Shown here in pieces: positions 27,945-35,745 of a DNA stretch of 51,242 nucleotides. How positions within the stretch are numbered: the stretch's first letter is position 1; the number at the start of each line of letters is the position of its first letter. The DNA is from Acetobacteraceae bacterium. Lineage in GTDB: Bacteria > Pseudomonadota > Alphaproteobacteria > Acetobacterales > Acetobacteraceae. The stretch spans positions 1 through 51,242 of the forward strand of contig DNXO01000085.1 of NCBI GenBank assembly GCA_003506895.1, in the 5' to 3' direction. The position numbers were made by a program, and so were the translations under genes. The notes beneath the pieces were generated by a model. The model was given only the letters and a program-made list of their open reading frames with translations. It made no database searches and was not told the DNA's origin.

Positions 27945-28724
27945 TTAAAACGGGATCTCCAACTCCAGCCGCCACCGTAGCGTGCCTTGGGCGCTTGCCT
28001 GGGTGGCGCCGAACAGCCAGCCAAGTTCGTATTTGACCTTGCCGGCTTTCCCCAGCCCAAGGTCATGCAGACCCAGCGCGCCGACCGCGACCGGCCCCAC
28101 CAGCAGTTGCTGTTGCGAAAACCGGGGCGAACGTCCCACCGTCCCGGAGTCACCATAGACCTCGATGGCGGGCGACAACGGTGTCCAGAGGTTCCAACGG
28201 TTCTGCCATGCATAGGAAAAGTCCAGGCCGTGGCTGGTCTGGTTCGGCCCCAACTCCCGGGTCAGGAACAGGTTCACCAACTGCGTGGTGCGGCCGATCT
28301 CCATTCCGATCGCCGGTCCGAACGTCACCTGGTTCGATCCTGCGTGGCGGCCGGAGGTCAAGGATTGGCCGTATTCGAAGTAGAAGCCGAAATCCGCGAA
28401 TTCCTGGCCCGGTTCGGTCAGTTGGATCATGTTTTCGGTGACCACCTGATCGACCAGCATGGGTTGGCCACCGCCGGGGTCACGATCGAAAGCAAGCTCG
28501 ATCTCACTGTGCCACCAGCTTGTCAGGCCGGTGCCGATTTCCAGCGTGTAGCTTTGTGCGCCATTGCTGTCGGGGCGGCGGTCGAACGCGGGGGCGCCGT
28601 TCAGCTCCATTTCCAGCTCCCCAAGGTCGATTTCGTAGGGGGAGCGCAGGTAATAGTCGGCTTTTCCCGCCCGTGGCGCCAGCAGTGCCAGCGCCACGCC
28701 CACGGCCAATGCGATCCGCCTCAT
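27945..28724 (-). CDS. Outer-membrane beta-barrel protein of the FTR1 operon
   Basis: The 259-residue product has a signal peptide (about 1-22, ending GKA-DYY) and many alternating strands, ending in LELEIPF, whose last Phe is a BAM-type terminal signature. I do not recognise a named family. Its start overlaps the stop of the FTR1-cupredoxin gene (ATGA), so the two are translated together, and a role in iron entry or envelope sensing next to FTR1 is a reasonable guess, but inference. A 12-strand barrel would fit the length. Confidence 0.7.
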   Translation of the reverse strand: MRRIALAVGVALALLAPRAGKADYYLRSPYEIDLGELEMELNGAPAFDRRPDSNGAQSYTLEIGTGLTSWWHSEIELAFDRDPGGGQPMLVDQVVTENMIQLTEPGQEFADFGFYFEYGQSLTSGRHAGSNQVTFGPAIGMEIGRTTQLVNLFLTRELGPNQTSHGLDFSYAWQNRWNLWTPLSPAIEVYGDSGTVGRSPRFSQQQLLVGPVAVGALGLHDLGLGKAGKVKYELGWLFGATQASAQGTLRWRLELEIPF

Positions 28725-29854
28725 TTCGCTACCAGCACGCCCCGGGCGGTATCCTGATGGAAGTCGCCAAAGACCTTGTACTCGCCGGGTTCAAGCGGCC
28801 CCAGGAACACCGTGATGGTCTGCCCGGGCGCCACCAGCTTTTCGCGGTTCAGGTCGGCACTTTCGAATTCCTCGGCGGTGTCGTCGTTGTTCTTCACCAG
28901 CAGTTTGAATTTCTGGTTCACCGGAACATCAAGGCGGGCGGGTTCGATGCGATGATTGTGGAATACCAACGTCAGCGGTTCATCGGCCCTGGCAGCGGGT
29001 GATCCAGCCATCAGCGCGGCCACGATGACCGCGGCCGCCAGTCCGCGCCGTCCCGGTCGTCCAATCGTTCGGGAGGCGATCATCAGAACCAGCAGCGTTG
29101 CCAGATAGAAGGCGAGCTGGATGCCCGACGGGCGGGCGGAATAGCCGATCAGCGCGTGTAGGCCGCGGCCGAGAATACTGTCGTCGGCGAGCAGGAAGCT
29201 GGTATCCCAGAGATGCTCCCCCCAGCCGGGCAGCAGGTCGGCGCCGTGCAGCACCGAGGCGGCCTGTCCGGCCATTCCCGCGGCAACGAAGGCGATCAGG
29301 ACGTTGGTGATGCTGAACAGCCTGTGCAGCGGGATCGCGACCAGCCCGCGATAGAGCAGCCAGGAAACCGCGCCCGCCAAGCCCAGGCCGGCGATTCCGC
29401 CAAAGCCGAGGGACAAGGCAGTCGCCTGCGACCCAACGATGACCCCATAGAGGAACAGAACCACCTCGGCCCCTTCACGCAGGACCGCGATCGCGATGAC
29501 GGTCGCCAAGGCGCCCAGCGTGCGGTGGCCCAGGCGCACGGCCTGACCGACGTCCCGGAGTTCGGCGGTCATGGTCCGGGCGTGATGCGACATCCACAGG
29601 ATGTGCCAACTCAACATGGCGACGGCGAAGCAAAGGATGCCAGCGGTAAAGACCTCTTGCCCCGCGCCTTCGAAGGCATCCGACAGGGCAGCGGCAAACG
29701 CCGCGACCAACCCGGCCCCGGCCACCCCGGCCGCGACCCCGCCCGCGATCCAGCGCCCGCGGCCGATCACGCCCTCGGTTGCCGCGAGGACGATTCCGAT
29801 AATGAGGCCGGCTTCCAGCGCTTCGCGGAAGACGATGATGAGGCTTACGAGCAT
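28721..29854 (-). CDS. FTR1 iron permease fused to a cupredoxin-like domain
   Basis: The 377-residue protein joins two functions. Residues 1-~265 are an FTR1/EfeU-type permease with seven or so spans and both iron motifs, REALE at 10-14 and REGAE at 126-130. A further span (about 270-290) leads into a cupredoxin-like periplasmic domain at 291-377 that ends in GDFHQDTARGVLV. That domain has no Cys or Met, so it is not a classical type-1 copper site; it resembles FtrB/EfeO-type partners of FTR1, which are usually separate proteins. The start at 29854 follows GCGGGA. A Fur-like box lies 18 bases upstream. Confidence 0.9.
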   Translation of the reverse strand: MLVSLIIVFREALEAGLIIGIVLAATEGVIGRGRWIAGGVAAGVAGAGLVAAFAAALSDAFEGAGQEVFTAGILCFAVAMLSWHILWMSHHARTMTAELRDVGQAVRLGHRTLGALATVIAIAVLREGAEVVLFLYGVIVGSQATALSLGFGGIAGLGLAGAVSWLLYRGLVAIPLHRLFSITNVLIAFVAAGMAGQAASVLHGADLLPGWGEHLWDTSFLLADDSILGRGLHALIGYSARPSGIQLAFYLATLLVLMIASRTIGRPGRRGLAAAVIVAALMAGSPAARADEPLTLVFHNHRIEPARLDVPVNQKFKLLVKNNDDTAEEFESADLNREKLVAPGQTITVFLGPLEPGEYKVFGDFHQDTARGVLVAK

Positions 29855-29871
29855 AGAGCATTCCCGCAGTC

Positions 29872-29892
29872 TGCAAATGCGAATGACTTGCA
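29872..29892 (-). promoter_or_regulatory. Fur-like operator upstream of the FTR1 gene
   Basis: The arms TGCAA (29872-29876) and TTGCA (29888-29892) flank 11 bases; the sequence contains GCAAAT and GCGAAT hexamers like the repeated units of proteobacterial Fur sites. It ends 18 bases before the FTR1 start, as expected for an iron-repressed gene. Recognised by eye only. Confidence 0.5.
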
Positions 29893-30010
29893 ACAACGAC
29901 CCTCTACACGGGCCTCCGCTGCTAGGCAAGTCCGTATTGTCCCCAGATGCTGTTGACCCCCGGTTAGCCGCCGCCCAAGCTATCGATAACCAATAATCAG
30001 AGGAAACGTC

Positions 30011-31246
30011 ATGACCCTGGCTATCACCCGACGGACGGCGCTGGCCCTGGCGCCGGTCGCCGCCGCATTTCCGGCGGTTGGCCGAGCCGCCGAAAAGCAG
30101 ACCATCCGGATCGGCGTGCTCACGGACCTGAACGGTCCCAATTCAAACGGCACCGGCGAGGGCTCGGTCGCCGCAACCCGCCTCGCGGCTGGGGATTTCA
30201 TGCGCGCCCATCCCGATGTTGCCGTAGAGGTGCTGTTTGCCGACTACCAGAGCAAACCCGACATCGCACAATCGATCGCCCGCGACTGGTTCGACCGGCA
30301 GGGCGTCGATTTCATTTCAAACGTCAACAACTCCTCGGCGGCGTTGGCGATCGCGACCTTGGTGCGAGACAAGGACAAAGCGGCGGTGTTCACAACGCCC
30401 GCGAGTTCCGACCTGACCGGCAAAGCCTGCGGTCCCAACCACGTGCAATGGACGTACGACACCTATTCGCTGGGTTCCTGCACCGGCAAGGCGCTGGTGG
30501 CGGAAGGCGGAGATACTTGGTTTTTCATCGCCGCTGACTACACGTTTGGGAAATTGCTGGCGTCGGACACGGCGCGCGCGGTGACTTCTGCCGGCGGAAG
30601 GGTGATCGGGCAGGTGTCGCATCCGTTCCCGGAGACGACTGATTTCTCCACCTTCCTGCTCCAGGCTCAGGCGAGCGGCGCGAAGGTGATCGGCCTCGCG
30701 AACAGCGGCGAGAACACCGTGAACTGCGTCAAGCAGGCAGCGGAGTTCGGCATCGCCAAGCGCGGTCAGAAACTCGCGGCGCTGCTCCTGACCATTCCGG
30801 ATGTACATGGCATCGGCCTTGCCACGGCGCAGGGATTGCTGCTGACTGAAGCGTGGTACTGGGACCTGGACGACAAGACCCGGGCGTTCGCCAGGCGTTA
30901 CGCGCCAACGATGAAAGGCAGGATGCCCAACATGCTGCAGGCCGGGGATTACTCGGCGATCACCCATACGCTGAAGGCGATGGCGGCGATGGGCGTGCCG
31001 GCGGCCAAGGCCAGCGGGAAAGCGCTGATCGCCCAGATGAAGGCGATGCCGGTCGAGGACGAGGCGTTCGGCAAATGCACGCTTCGGGCGGACGGGCGGC
31101 TGATGCATCCGATGCATCTGTTCCAGGTGAAGACGCCCGAGGAAAGCCGCTATCCGTGGGACTACTATCGTTTGGTTCGCACCATCAGCGCCGAAGATGC
31201 ATTCCGGCCGTTGAACGAGGGGGCGTGTTCGATGGTGGCGGGGTAG
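30011..31246 (+). CDS. Orphan periplasmic substrate-binding protein, branched-chain amino acid / amide type
   Basis: The 411-residue protein has an export signal with twin arginines (TRRTALALAPVAAAF, cleavage near GRAA), so Tat export is possible. The mature part has the type I binding fold starting IRIGVLTDLNGPNS. No ABC permease or ATPase gene is adjacent, as for the binding protein at 10022. AGAGGAAACG gives a good ribosome binding site. It converges on nusB with only 18 bases between. Confidence 0.88.
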   Translation: MTLAITRRTALALAPVAAAFPAVGRAAEKQTIRIGVLTDLNGPNSNGTGEGSVAATRLAAGDFMRAHPDVAVEVLFADYQSKPDIAQSIARDWFDRQGVDFISNVNNSSAALAIATLVRDKDKAAVFTTPASSDLTGKACGPNHVQWTYDTYSLGSCTGKALVAEGGDTWFFIAADYTFGKLLASDTARAVTSAGGRVIGQVSHPFPETTDFSTFLLQAQASGAKVIGLANSGENTVNCVKQAAEFGIAKRGQKLAALLLTIPDVHGIGLATAQGLLLTEAWYWDLDDKTRAFARRYAPTMKGRMPNMLQAGDYSAITHTLKAMAAMGVPAAKASGKALIAQMKAMPVEDEAFGKCTLRADGRLMHPMHLFQVKTPEESRYPWDYYRLVRTISAEDAFRPLNEGACSMVAG

Positions 31247-31264
31247 GCGAGACAGTCGCTCGCG

Positions 31265-31741
31265 CTAAAAATCCCCCGCCCGCAGCCGCCGCGCCAACCG
31301 GTCCAACACCGCGTTCGCCAACCCTGGTTCCGGCCCGGTAAAGAACCCGCGTGCGATATCCAGATACTCGTTGATCACCACCTTGGCCGGTGGCCCATCC
31401 GTCATCAACAGCTCCGCCACGCCCGCCCGCATCAGCGCCCGCAACACCGGATCGATCCGCGCGAGCGGCCAGTCATCCGGCAAGGCCTCGACCAGCATTG
31501 GATTGATCGCGTCCTGCCGCCGTATTGCCTCGCGCACGATGCGGGAGAACAGCTTCACTTCCGCATCGGGGATGCGTCCGTCCTCAAACCCGTCCTGGCC
31601 TTCCGCATTCCCCAGCCGATGACGGATGAACTGGTCGATCACCGTTTCGGGGTTGTCGCCGCCCTGGTCGGCCTGGAACAGCGCCTGCACGGCGGCGACC
31701 CGGGACGCGGTGCGCGGCCGGCTGTTGGTGGACTGTGCCAT
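31265..31741 (-). CDS. nusB: Transcription antitermination protein NusB
   Basis: NusB binds boxA RNA together with ribosomal protein S10 (NusE) and supports rRNA antitermination. The 158-residue all-helical product has the family start ASRVAAVQALFQAD and the late segment PAKVVINEYLDIARGFF. Its start overlaps the ribH stop by one base, closing the riboflavin operon as is usual in alphaproteobacteria. Confidence 0.95.
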   Translation of the reverse strand: MAQSTNSRPRTASRVAAVQALFQADQGGDNPETVIDQFIRHRLGNAEGQDGFEDGRIPDAEVKLFSRIVREAIRRQDAINPMLVEALPDDWPLARIDPVLRALMRAGVAELLMTDGPPAKVVINEYLDIARGFFTGPEPGLANAVLDRLARRLRAGDF

Positions 31742-32223
31742 CAGACGGCGCCGAGGTGGCGGGCCGCGTTGATCTGCAGCAAGGCGGCCGCGGCGGCCTC
31801 GGCCCCCTTGTTGTGGCCGTCCTGGTTGGACCGAGCCTCGGCCTGGGCGATGGTGTCGCAGGTCAGCAGGCCGGTGCCGAGGGCGATGCCGAATTGCAGG
31901 GATACGCTCATGATGCCGTCCATCGTGGCCTTGCAGATAAAGTCGTAATGGTCGGTTTCACCCTGCACGATGCAGCCCAGCGCGATGAACCCATCGAACT
32001 TGCGGTGCCCGCGCAGGGCGATGCGGATTACCTGCGGCAACTCAAAGGCGCCGGCGACATCCAGCACTTCGGCGGTCGCGTTCGCTTCGGTCAGAATCCG
32101 CTGGGCGCCCGTGGTCAGTCCATCGACGACATCTCGGTAATACGGCGCGCGCACGATCAGCAGATGCGGGGGCGCCCCCTCGACACGCGGCGCTTTCGGC
32201 AGTTCGGCGTCCTGCGTGCTCAT
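31741..32223 (-). CDS. ribH: 6,7-dimethyl-8-ribityllumazine synthase
   Basis: RibH condenses ribityl-aminouracil with dihydroxybutanone phosphate, the penultimate step of riboflavin synthesis. The 160-residue product has GAFELP at 59-64, GETDHYDFI with the catalytic H92, and NKGAEAA at 138-144. It sits between ribB and nusB with 4-base and 1-base overlaps. Confidence 0.96.
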   Translation of the reverse strand: MSTQDAELPKAPRVEGAPPHLLIVRAPYYRDVVDGLTTGAQRILTEANATAEVLDVAGAFELPQVIRIALRGHRKFDGFIALGCIVQGETDHYDFICKATMDGIMSVSLQFGIALGTGLLTCDTIAQAEARSNQDGHNKGAEAAAAALLQINAARHLGAV

Positions 32224-33374
32224 CCCTCGTATTCCACTCCCATGATGTTCGGAATCGGCCGCTGCTCGACGATGTTCAGGCCGTACCCTTCCAGGCCGAT
32301 GACCGTCCGATGGCGATTCGTCAGCAGGATCATGTTTTTGACCCCCAGGTCCAGCAGGATCTGCGCGCCGATGCCGTAATCCCGCAGTTCCCGCTCTGGC
32401 CGCACCGCCCCCTCGGCCAGCAGACGGACGCGTTCGGCCAGCGCGGTGGGTCGGTGTTCCCGGATCAGCACCAGGATTCCGCGTCCCGCCGTGCTGATCA
32501 TGTGCATGGCGTTGTGCAGCGCGATCCAGTGCGGCGAGCCGGTCATGTCGTCCAGCAGATCGACCGCGTGCATTCGCACCAGGACCGGTTCACCGGTGGT
32601 GACATCGCCTTTCACCAACGCCAGATGCTCTTGGTATTCGACGGTGTTGGCATACACCACGGCGCGCCAGTCGCCACCGGCGGGATGGGCGTAGGAGCCT
32701 TCCTCGACCTTGCGGACCAGACGTTCGGTCAACCGCCGGTGGGCGATCAGGTCGGCGATCGTGCCTAGCTTCAGGTTATGGTGCTGCGCGAACGTCACCA
32801 GATCGGGCAGGCGGGCCATGGTGCCGTCGTCGTTCATGATCTCGCAGATCACGGCCGACGGGTTCAGCCCGGCCTTGCGCGCGATATCGACCGAAGCCTC
32901 GGTATGGCCGGCACGCACCAGCGTGCCCCCCTCGCGGGCCAGCAGCGGGAAGACGTGGCCGGGTGTGGTGATGTCGCCGCGTGTGCTGTCGGGGTTGATC
33001 GCCACCGCGATCGTCTTTGCCCGATCGGCGGCGGAGATGCCGGTGGTCACGCCCTCCCTGGCCTCGATCGAGACGGTAAACGCGGTCTGGTGCCGTGTGC
33101 CGTTCTGCTGGCTCATCAGCGGCAACTCAAGCGCCTCCACCCGATGGCGGGTCAGGGCCAGGCAGATCAGGCCGCGGGCATGTCGCGCCATGAAGTTGAT
33201 CGCGTCGGGGGTGGCGAATTGCGCCGGGATGACAAGGTCGCCTTCGTTTTCGCGGTCCTCGTCATCGACCAGGATGAACATCCGGCCGTTGCGGGCTTCC
33301 TCGATCAGGTCCTCGGCTGATGACAGGTACTTGGACAGTTCGGTGGTGACGAATGTCTCGCTCAGATTTTCCAT
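32220..33374 (-). CDS. ribB: 3,4-dihydroxy-2-butanone 4-phosphate synthase with degenerate GTP cyclohydrolase II domain
   Basis: The N-terminal half (1-~210) is a complete RibB: DDEDRENEGD at 37-46, PGHVFPL at 138-144 and HTEA at 157-160, making dihydroxybutanone phosphate from ribulose 5-phosphate. The C-terminal half (about 211-384) keeps the GTP cyclohydrolase II scaffold (RDYGIGAQILLDLGV near 331-345) but the zinc site is gone: where active enzymes have Cys-Leu-Thr-Gly...Arg-Cys-Asp-Cys, residues 271-290 contain no cysteine. Such inactive fusions are known in alphaproteobacteria. A separate ribA must exist. It overlaps ribE by one base. Confidence 0.93.
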   Translation of the reverse strand: MENLSETFVTTELSKYLSSAEDLIEEARNGRMFILVDDEDRENEGDLVIPAQFATPDAINFMARHARGLICLALTRHRVEALELPLMSQQNGTRHQTAFTVSIEAREGVTTGISAADRAKTIAVAINPDSTRGDITTPGHVFPLLAREGGTLVRAGHTEASVDIARKAGLNPSAVICEIMNDDGTMARLPDLVTFAQHHNLKLGTIADLIAHRRLTERLVRKVEEGSYAHPAGGDWRAVVYANTVEYQEHLALVKGDVTTGEPVLVRMHAVDLLDDMTGSPHWIALHNAMHMISTAGRGILVLIREHRPTALAERVRLLAEGAVRPERELRDYGIGAQILLDLGVKNMILLTNRHRTVIGLEGYGLNIVEQRPIPNIMGVEYEG

Positions 33375-33979
33375 TACGCGGTCTCCGCCAGGCGAGCGAC
33401 GTAGCGCGCGAGGGTATCAATCTCGATATTCACCGGGTCGTTCGGCTTCAAGGTGCCGAAGCCCGTGACCGAGGCTGTGTGGGGGATGATATTCACGCCG
33501 AAGGTATCGCCCCGCACCTCGTTCACAGTCAACGACACGCCGTCCACGGCGACGCTGCCCTTGACGGCCATGAAGCGGGAGATGTCGCCTGGAACACGGA
33601 AAATCCAGCGTGTTGAGGCATTTTCCGGGGTTGCGGAGACGGCGGTTCCCACCCCGTCCACATGGCCGGAGACCAGGTGGCCGCCCAGTTCGTCGCCGAC
33701 CCGCAACGACCGTTCCAGGTTGACGCGCGACCCGACCGTCCAGCTTCCCAGCTTGGTATGCGCCAGTGTTTCGGCCGAGGCATCCACGGCGAACCAGTCG
33801 GCGCCGAAGTCAACCGCGGTCAGGCAGCAGCCGGAGCACGCGATGGAGGCGCCCAGCGCGACGGGCGGTTCGGCGAGAAACGCGTGCGGTGTTTCGATGA
33901 CAAGGCGCATGTCGCGGCCTTCGCCGATCGGGTCGATCGTTCGGATGCGCCCGAGGGCGGTTATGATGCCGGTAAACAT
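33374..33979 (-). CDS. ribE: Riboflavin synthase, alpha subunit
   Basis: It dismutates two lumazines to riboflavin. The 201-residue product starts with the invariant MFTGII and has two lumazine-binding repeats, about 1-97 and 98-195 (second copy marked by HLVSGHVDGVG). The start at 33979 is fixed by MFTGII; the longer open frame upstream is inside ribD. Overlaps of one base with ribD and ribB show tight coupling. Confidence 0.95.
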   Translation of the reverse strand: MFTGIITALGRIRTIDPIGEGRDMRLVIETPHAFLAEPPVALGASIACSGCCLTAVDFGADWFAVDASAETLAHTKLGSWTVGSRVNLERSLRVGDELGGHLVSGHVDGVGTAVSATPENASTRWIFRVPGDISRFMAVKGSVAVDGVSLTVNEVRGDTFGVNIIPHTASVTGFGTLKPNDPVNIEIDTLARYVARLAETA

Positions 33980-35079
33980 TATCGCTGCCTTGTGTATTCG
34001 CTCAACATGTCGTCGCCGACGACGGTTTCGCAATCCCTGCGAAACCTCGGCATGGCCTGAAGTTGCTCCACGCCGAAAGCCTGTACCGCGGGCCAGCCGT
34101 CGCCGCCCATGATGGCCGGAGCATGGAACCACGCGATGCGATCGACAAGATCGGCGCGCAGCAGTGCTGCGGCGAGTTGGCCGCCGCCTTCCACCAGCAC
34201 CCGGGTCAGGCCCGCGCCGCCGAGGGCCTGCATGGCGGCCTTGATGTCCACGCCTGCCGATCCACCGGGGATTTTCAGCAACTTGGCACCGATCTCGATG
34301 AAGGCGTCCTCGCGGGCGAGGTTGGTGCCCTCGCGCATCAGGAACCAGGTCGGAACCTGTGCCGCGGTCGCCATCAGCCGGGAGGTCAGCGGCGTGCGCA
34401 GGTGGCTGTCGGCGATGACGCGGACGTTCGGTGTCGGCCGAAAGCAGGGAATGCGGCAGGTCAGATCGGGATTGTCGGCCAGCACGGTGCCGACACCCAC
34501 CATGACGGCGTCATGGCGTCCGCGCATGGCGTGGGCGAGGCGGCGTGCCGGCGTGCCGGTGATCCACTGGCTCTCGCCGCCATGGGTGGCGATACGGCCG
34601 TCCAGCGTGGATGCCAGCTTCAGCGTCACCATGGGGCGGCCCAGGGCGATGCGGGTGTCGAAGCCGATCAGGACATCCCGGGCTTCGGCTTCCAGCAGTC
34701 CGGATTCGACCGCGATGCCGGCGGCGGCGAGCTTGTGCAGCCCCTGTCCGTTGACCCGGCCATCCGGGTCGGTCGTGGCGACAACGACGCGGGAGATCCC
34801 GGCGGCGATCAACGCATCGGTGCAAGGCGGGGAGCGGCCCCAGTGGCAGCACGGTTCCAGTGTGACGTAGGCCGTCGCGCCTTTGGCCTCGTCCCCGGCC
34901 ATCGCCAGCGCAACTGGTTCGGCGTGCGGCCGCCCCCCCGGCTGGGTGCAACCCCGGCCGACAACGCGGCCGTCGCGGACGATCACGCAGCCGACCGACG
35001 GGTTCGGCCACGTCGTGCCAAGGCCGCGCCGCGCGAGAGCGAGGGCGGCGCGCATGTGCGCGAGGTCGTCAGCGATCAT
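33979..35079 (-). CDS. ribD: Bifunctional riboflavin deaminase/reductase
   Basis: RibD deaminates and then reduces the pyrimidine intermediate. The 366-residue product has a cytidine-deaminase-type zinc site (HAE at 52-54, then PCCHWGRSPPC with C77 and C86) and a C-terminal reductase domain of the DHFR type from about residue 150 (TLKLASTLDGRIA; VEGGGQLAAALL). It is the first rib gene, about 200 bases after nrdR. No FMN riboswitch is visible; the spacer holds palindromic repeats. Confidence 0.96.
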   Translation of the reverse strand: MIADDLAHMRAALALARRGLGTTWPNPSVGCVIVRDGRVVGRGCTQPGGRPHAEPVALAMAGDEAKGATAYVTLEPCCHWGRSPPCTDALIAAGISRVVVATTDPDGRVNGQGLHKLAAAGIAVESGLLEAEARDVLIGFDTRIALGRPMVTLKLASTLDGRIATHGGESQWITGTPARRLAHAMRGRHDAVMVGVGTVLADNPDLTCRIPCFRPTPNVRVIADSHLRTPLTSRLMATAAQVPTWFLMREGTNLAREDAFIEIGAKLLKIPGGSAGVDIKAAMQALGGAGLTRVLVEGGGQLAAALLRADLVDRIAWFHAPAIMGGDGWPAVQAFGVEQLQAMPRFRRDCETVVGDDMLSEYTRQR

Positions 35080-35147
35080 AGGCGGGGGGCGGGGCGGTTC
35101 GGGTACGTCGGCTATGCTTTGTGTGACAGCCCACCATTGCCCTCTCC

Positions 35148-35224
35148 GTCATAGCCGGGCGTGTCCCGGCTATCTTCGCACGAACCGACGAAGCGCGGAT
35201 GGCCGGGATACGCCCGGCCATGAC
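35148..35224. repeat. Pair of inverted palindromic repeats
   Basis: Two 27-base elements, 35148-35174 and 35198-35224, are inverted copies of each other with about three differences. Each is itself a hairpin (TAGCCGGG...CCCGGCTA; TGGCCGGG...CCCGGCCA). The spacing of 23 bases lets them also pair with one another. They resemble the dispersed CGTCATGGCCGGGC-type palindromes of alphaproteobacteria. Confidence 0.7.
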
Positions 35225-35277
35225 GGGCGATAGAAACCCCCGCCATGACGCCGATGTGAATACCAGGTCGGACGTCA

Positions 35278-35739
35278 CTATTCCTCCGGTACCGGCCCCA
35301 GCCCGCCGACGAATTCCTCGAAATCCTTGGCTTCCCGGAAGTTCCGGTAAACGCTGGCGAACCGCACATAGGCAACCTTGTCCAGCTCTTTCAGCGTATC
35401 CATCACCAGTTCGCCGATCTGCTTGCTGGGGATGTCGCTGTCGCCGGACGCTTCAAGCTGCCGCACCACGGAGTTGACGATCCGTTCGATCCGCTCCTCC
35501 TGGATCGGGCGCTTACGCATGGACACCCGGATCGAGCGTGCCAGCTTGTCCCGATCGAACGGCACGCGGCGGCCGTCGGTCTTCACCACGGTCAGTTCGC
35601 GCAACTGCACGCGCTCGATCGTGGTGAAGCGCTGCCCGCAATTGCCGCAGAACCGCCGTCGCCGGATGGCGCCATTGTCCTCGGTCGGGCGGCTGTCCTT
35701 GACCTGGGTGTCGTCGAATCCGCAAAACGGGCAGCGCAT
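35278..35739 (-). CDS. nrdR: Transcriptional repressor NrdR
   Basis: NrdR senses ATP/dATP and represses ribonucleotide reductase genes. The 153-residue product has a zinc ribbon with C3, C6, C31 and C34 (MRCPFCG; FCGNCG) and an ATP-cone from about residue 49 (VVKTDGRRVPFDRDKLARSI). It lies 6 bases after glyA on the same strand, the usual alphaproteobacterial order. Confidence 0.97.
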   Translation of the reverse strand: MRCPFCGFDDTQVKDSRPTEDNGAIRRRRFCGNCGQRFTTIERVQLRELTVVKTDGRRVPFDRDKLARSIRVSMRKRPIQEERIERIVNSVVRQLEASGDSDIPSKQIGELVMDTLKELDKVAYVRFASVYRNFREAKDFEEFVGGLGPVPEE

Positions 35740-35745
35740 CTGGAA

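Noticed and set aside
29953..29986. TTGACC and TATCGA as a promoter for the binding protein at 30011
   Set aside because: The 22-base spacing is too long for a standard promoter.
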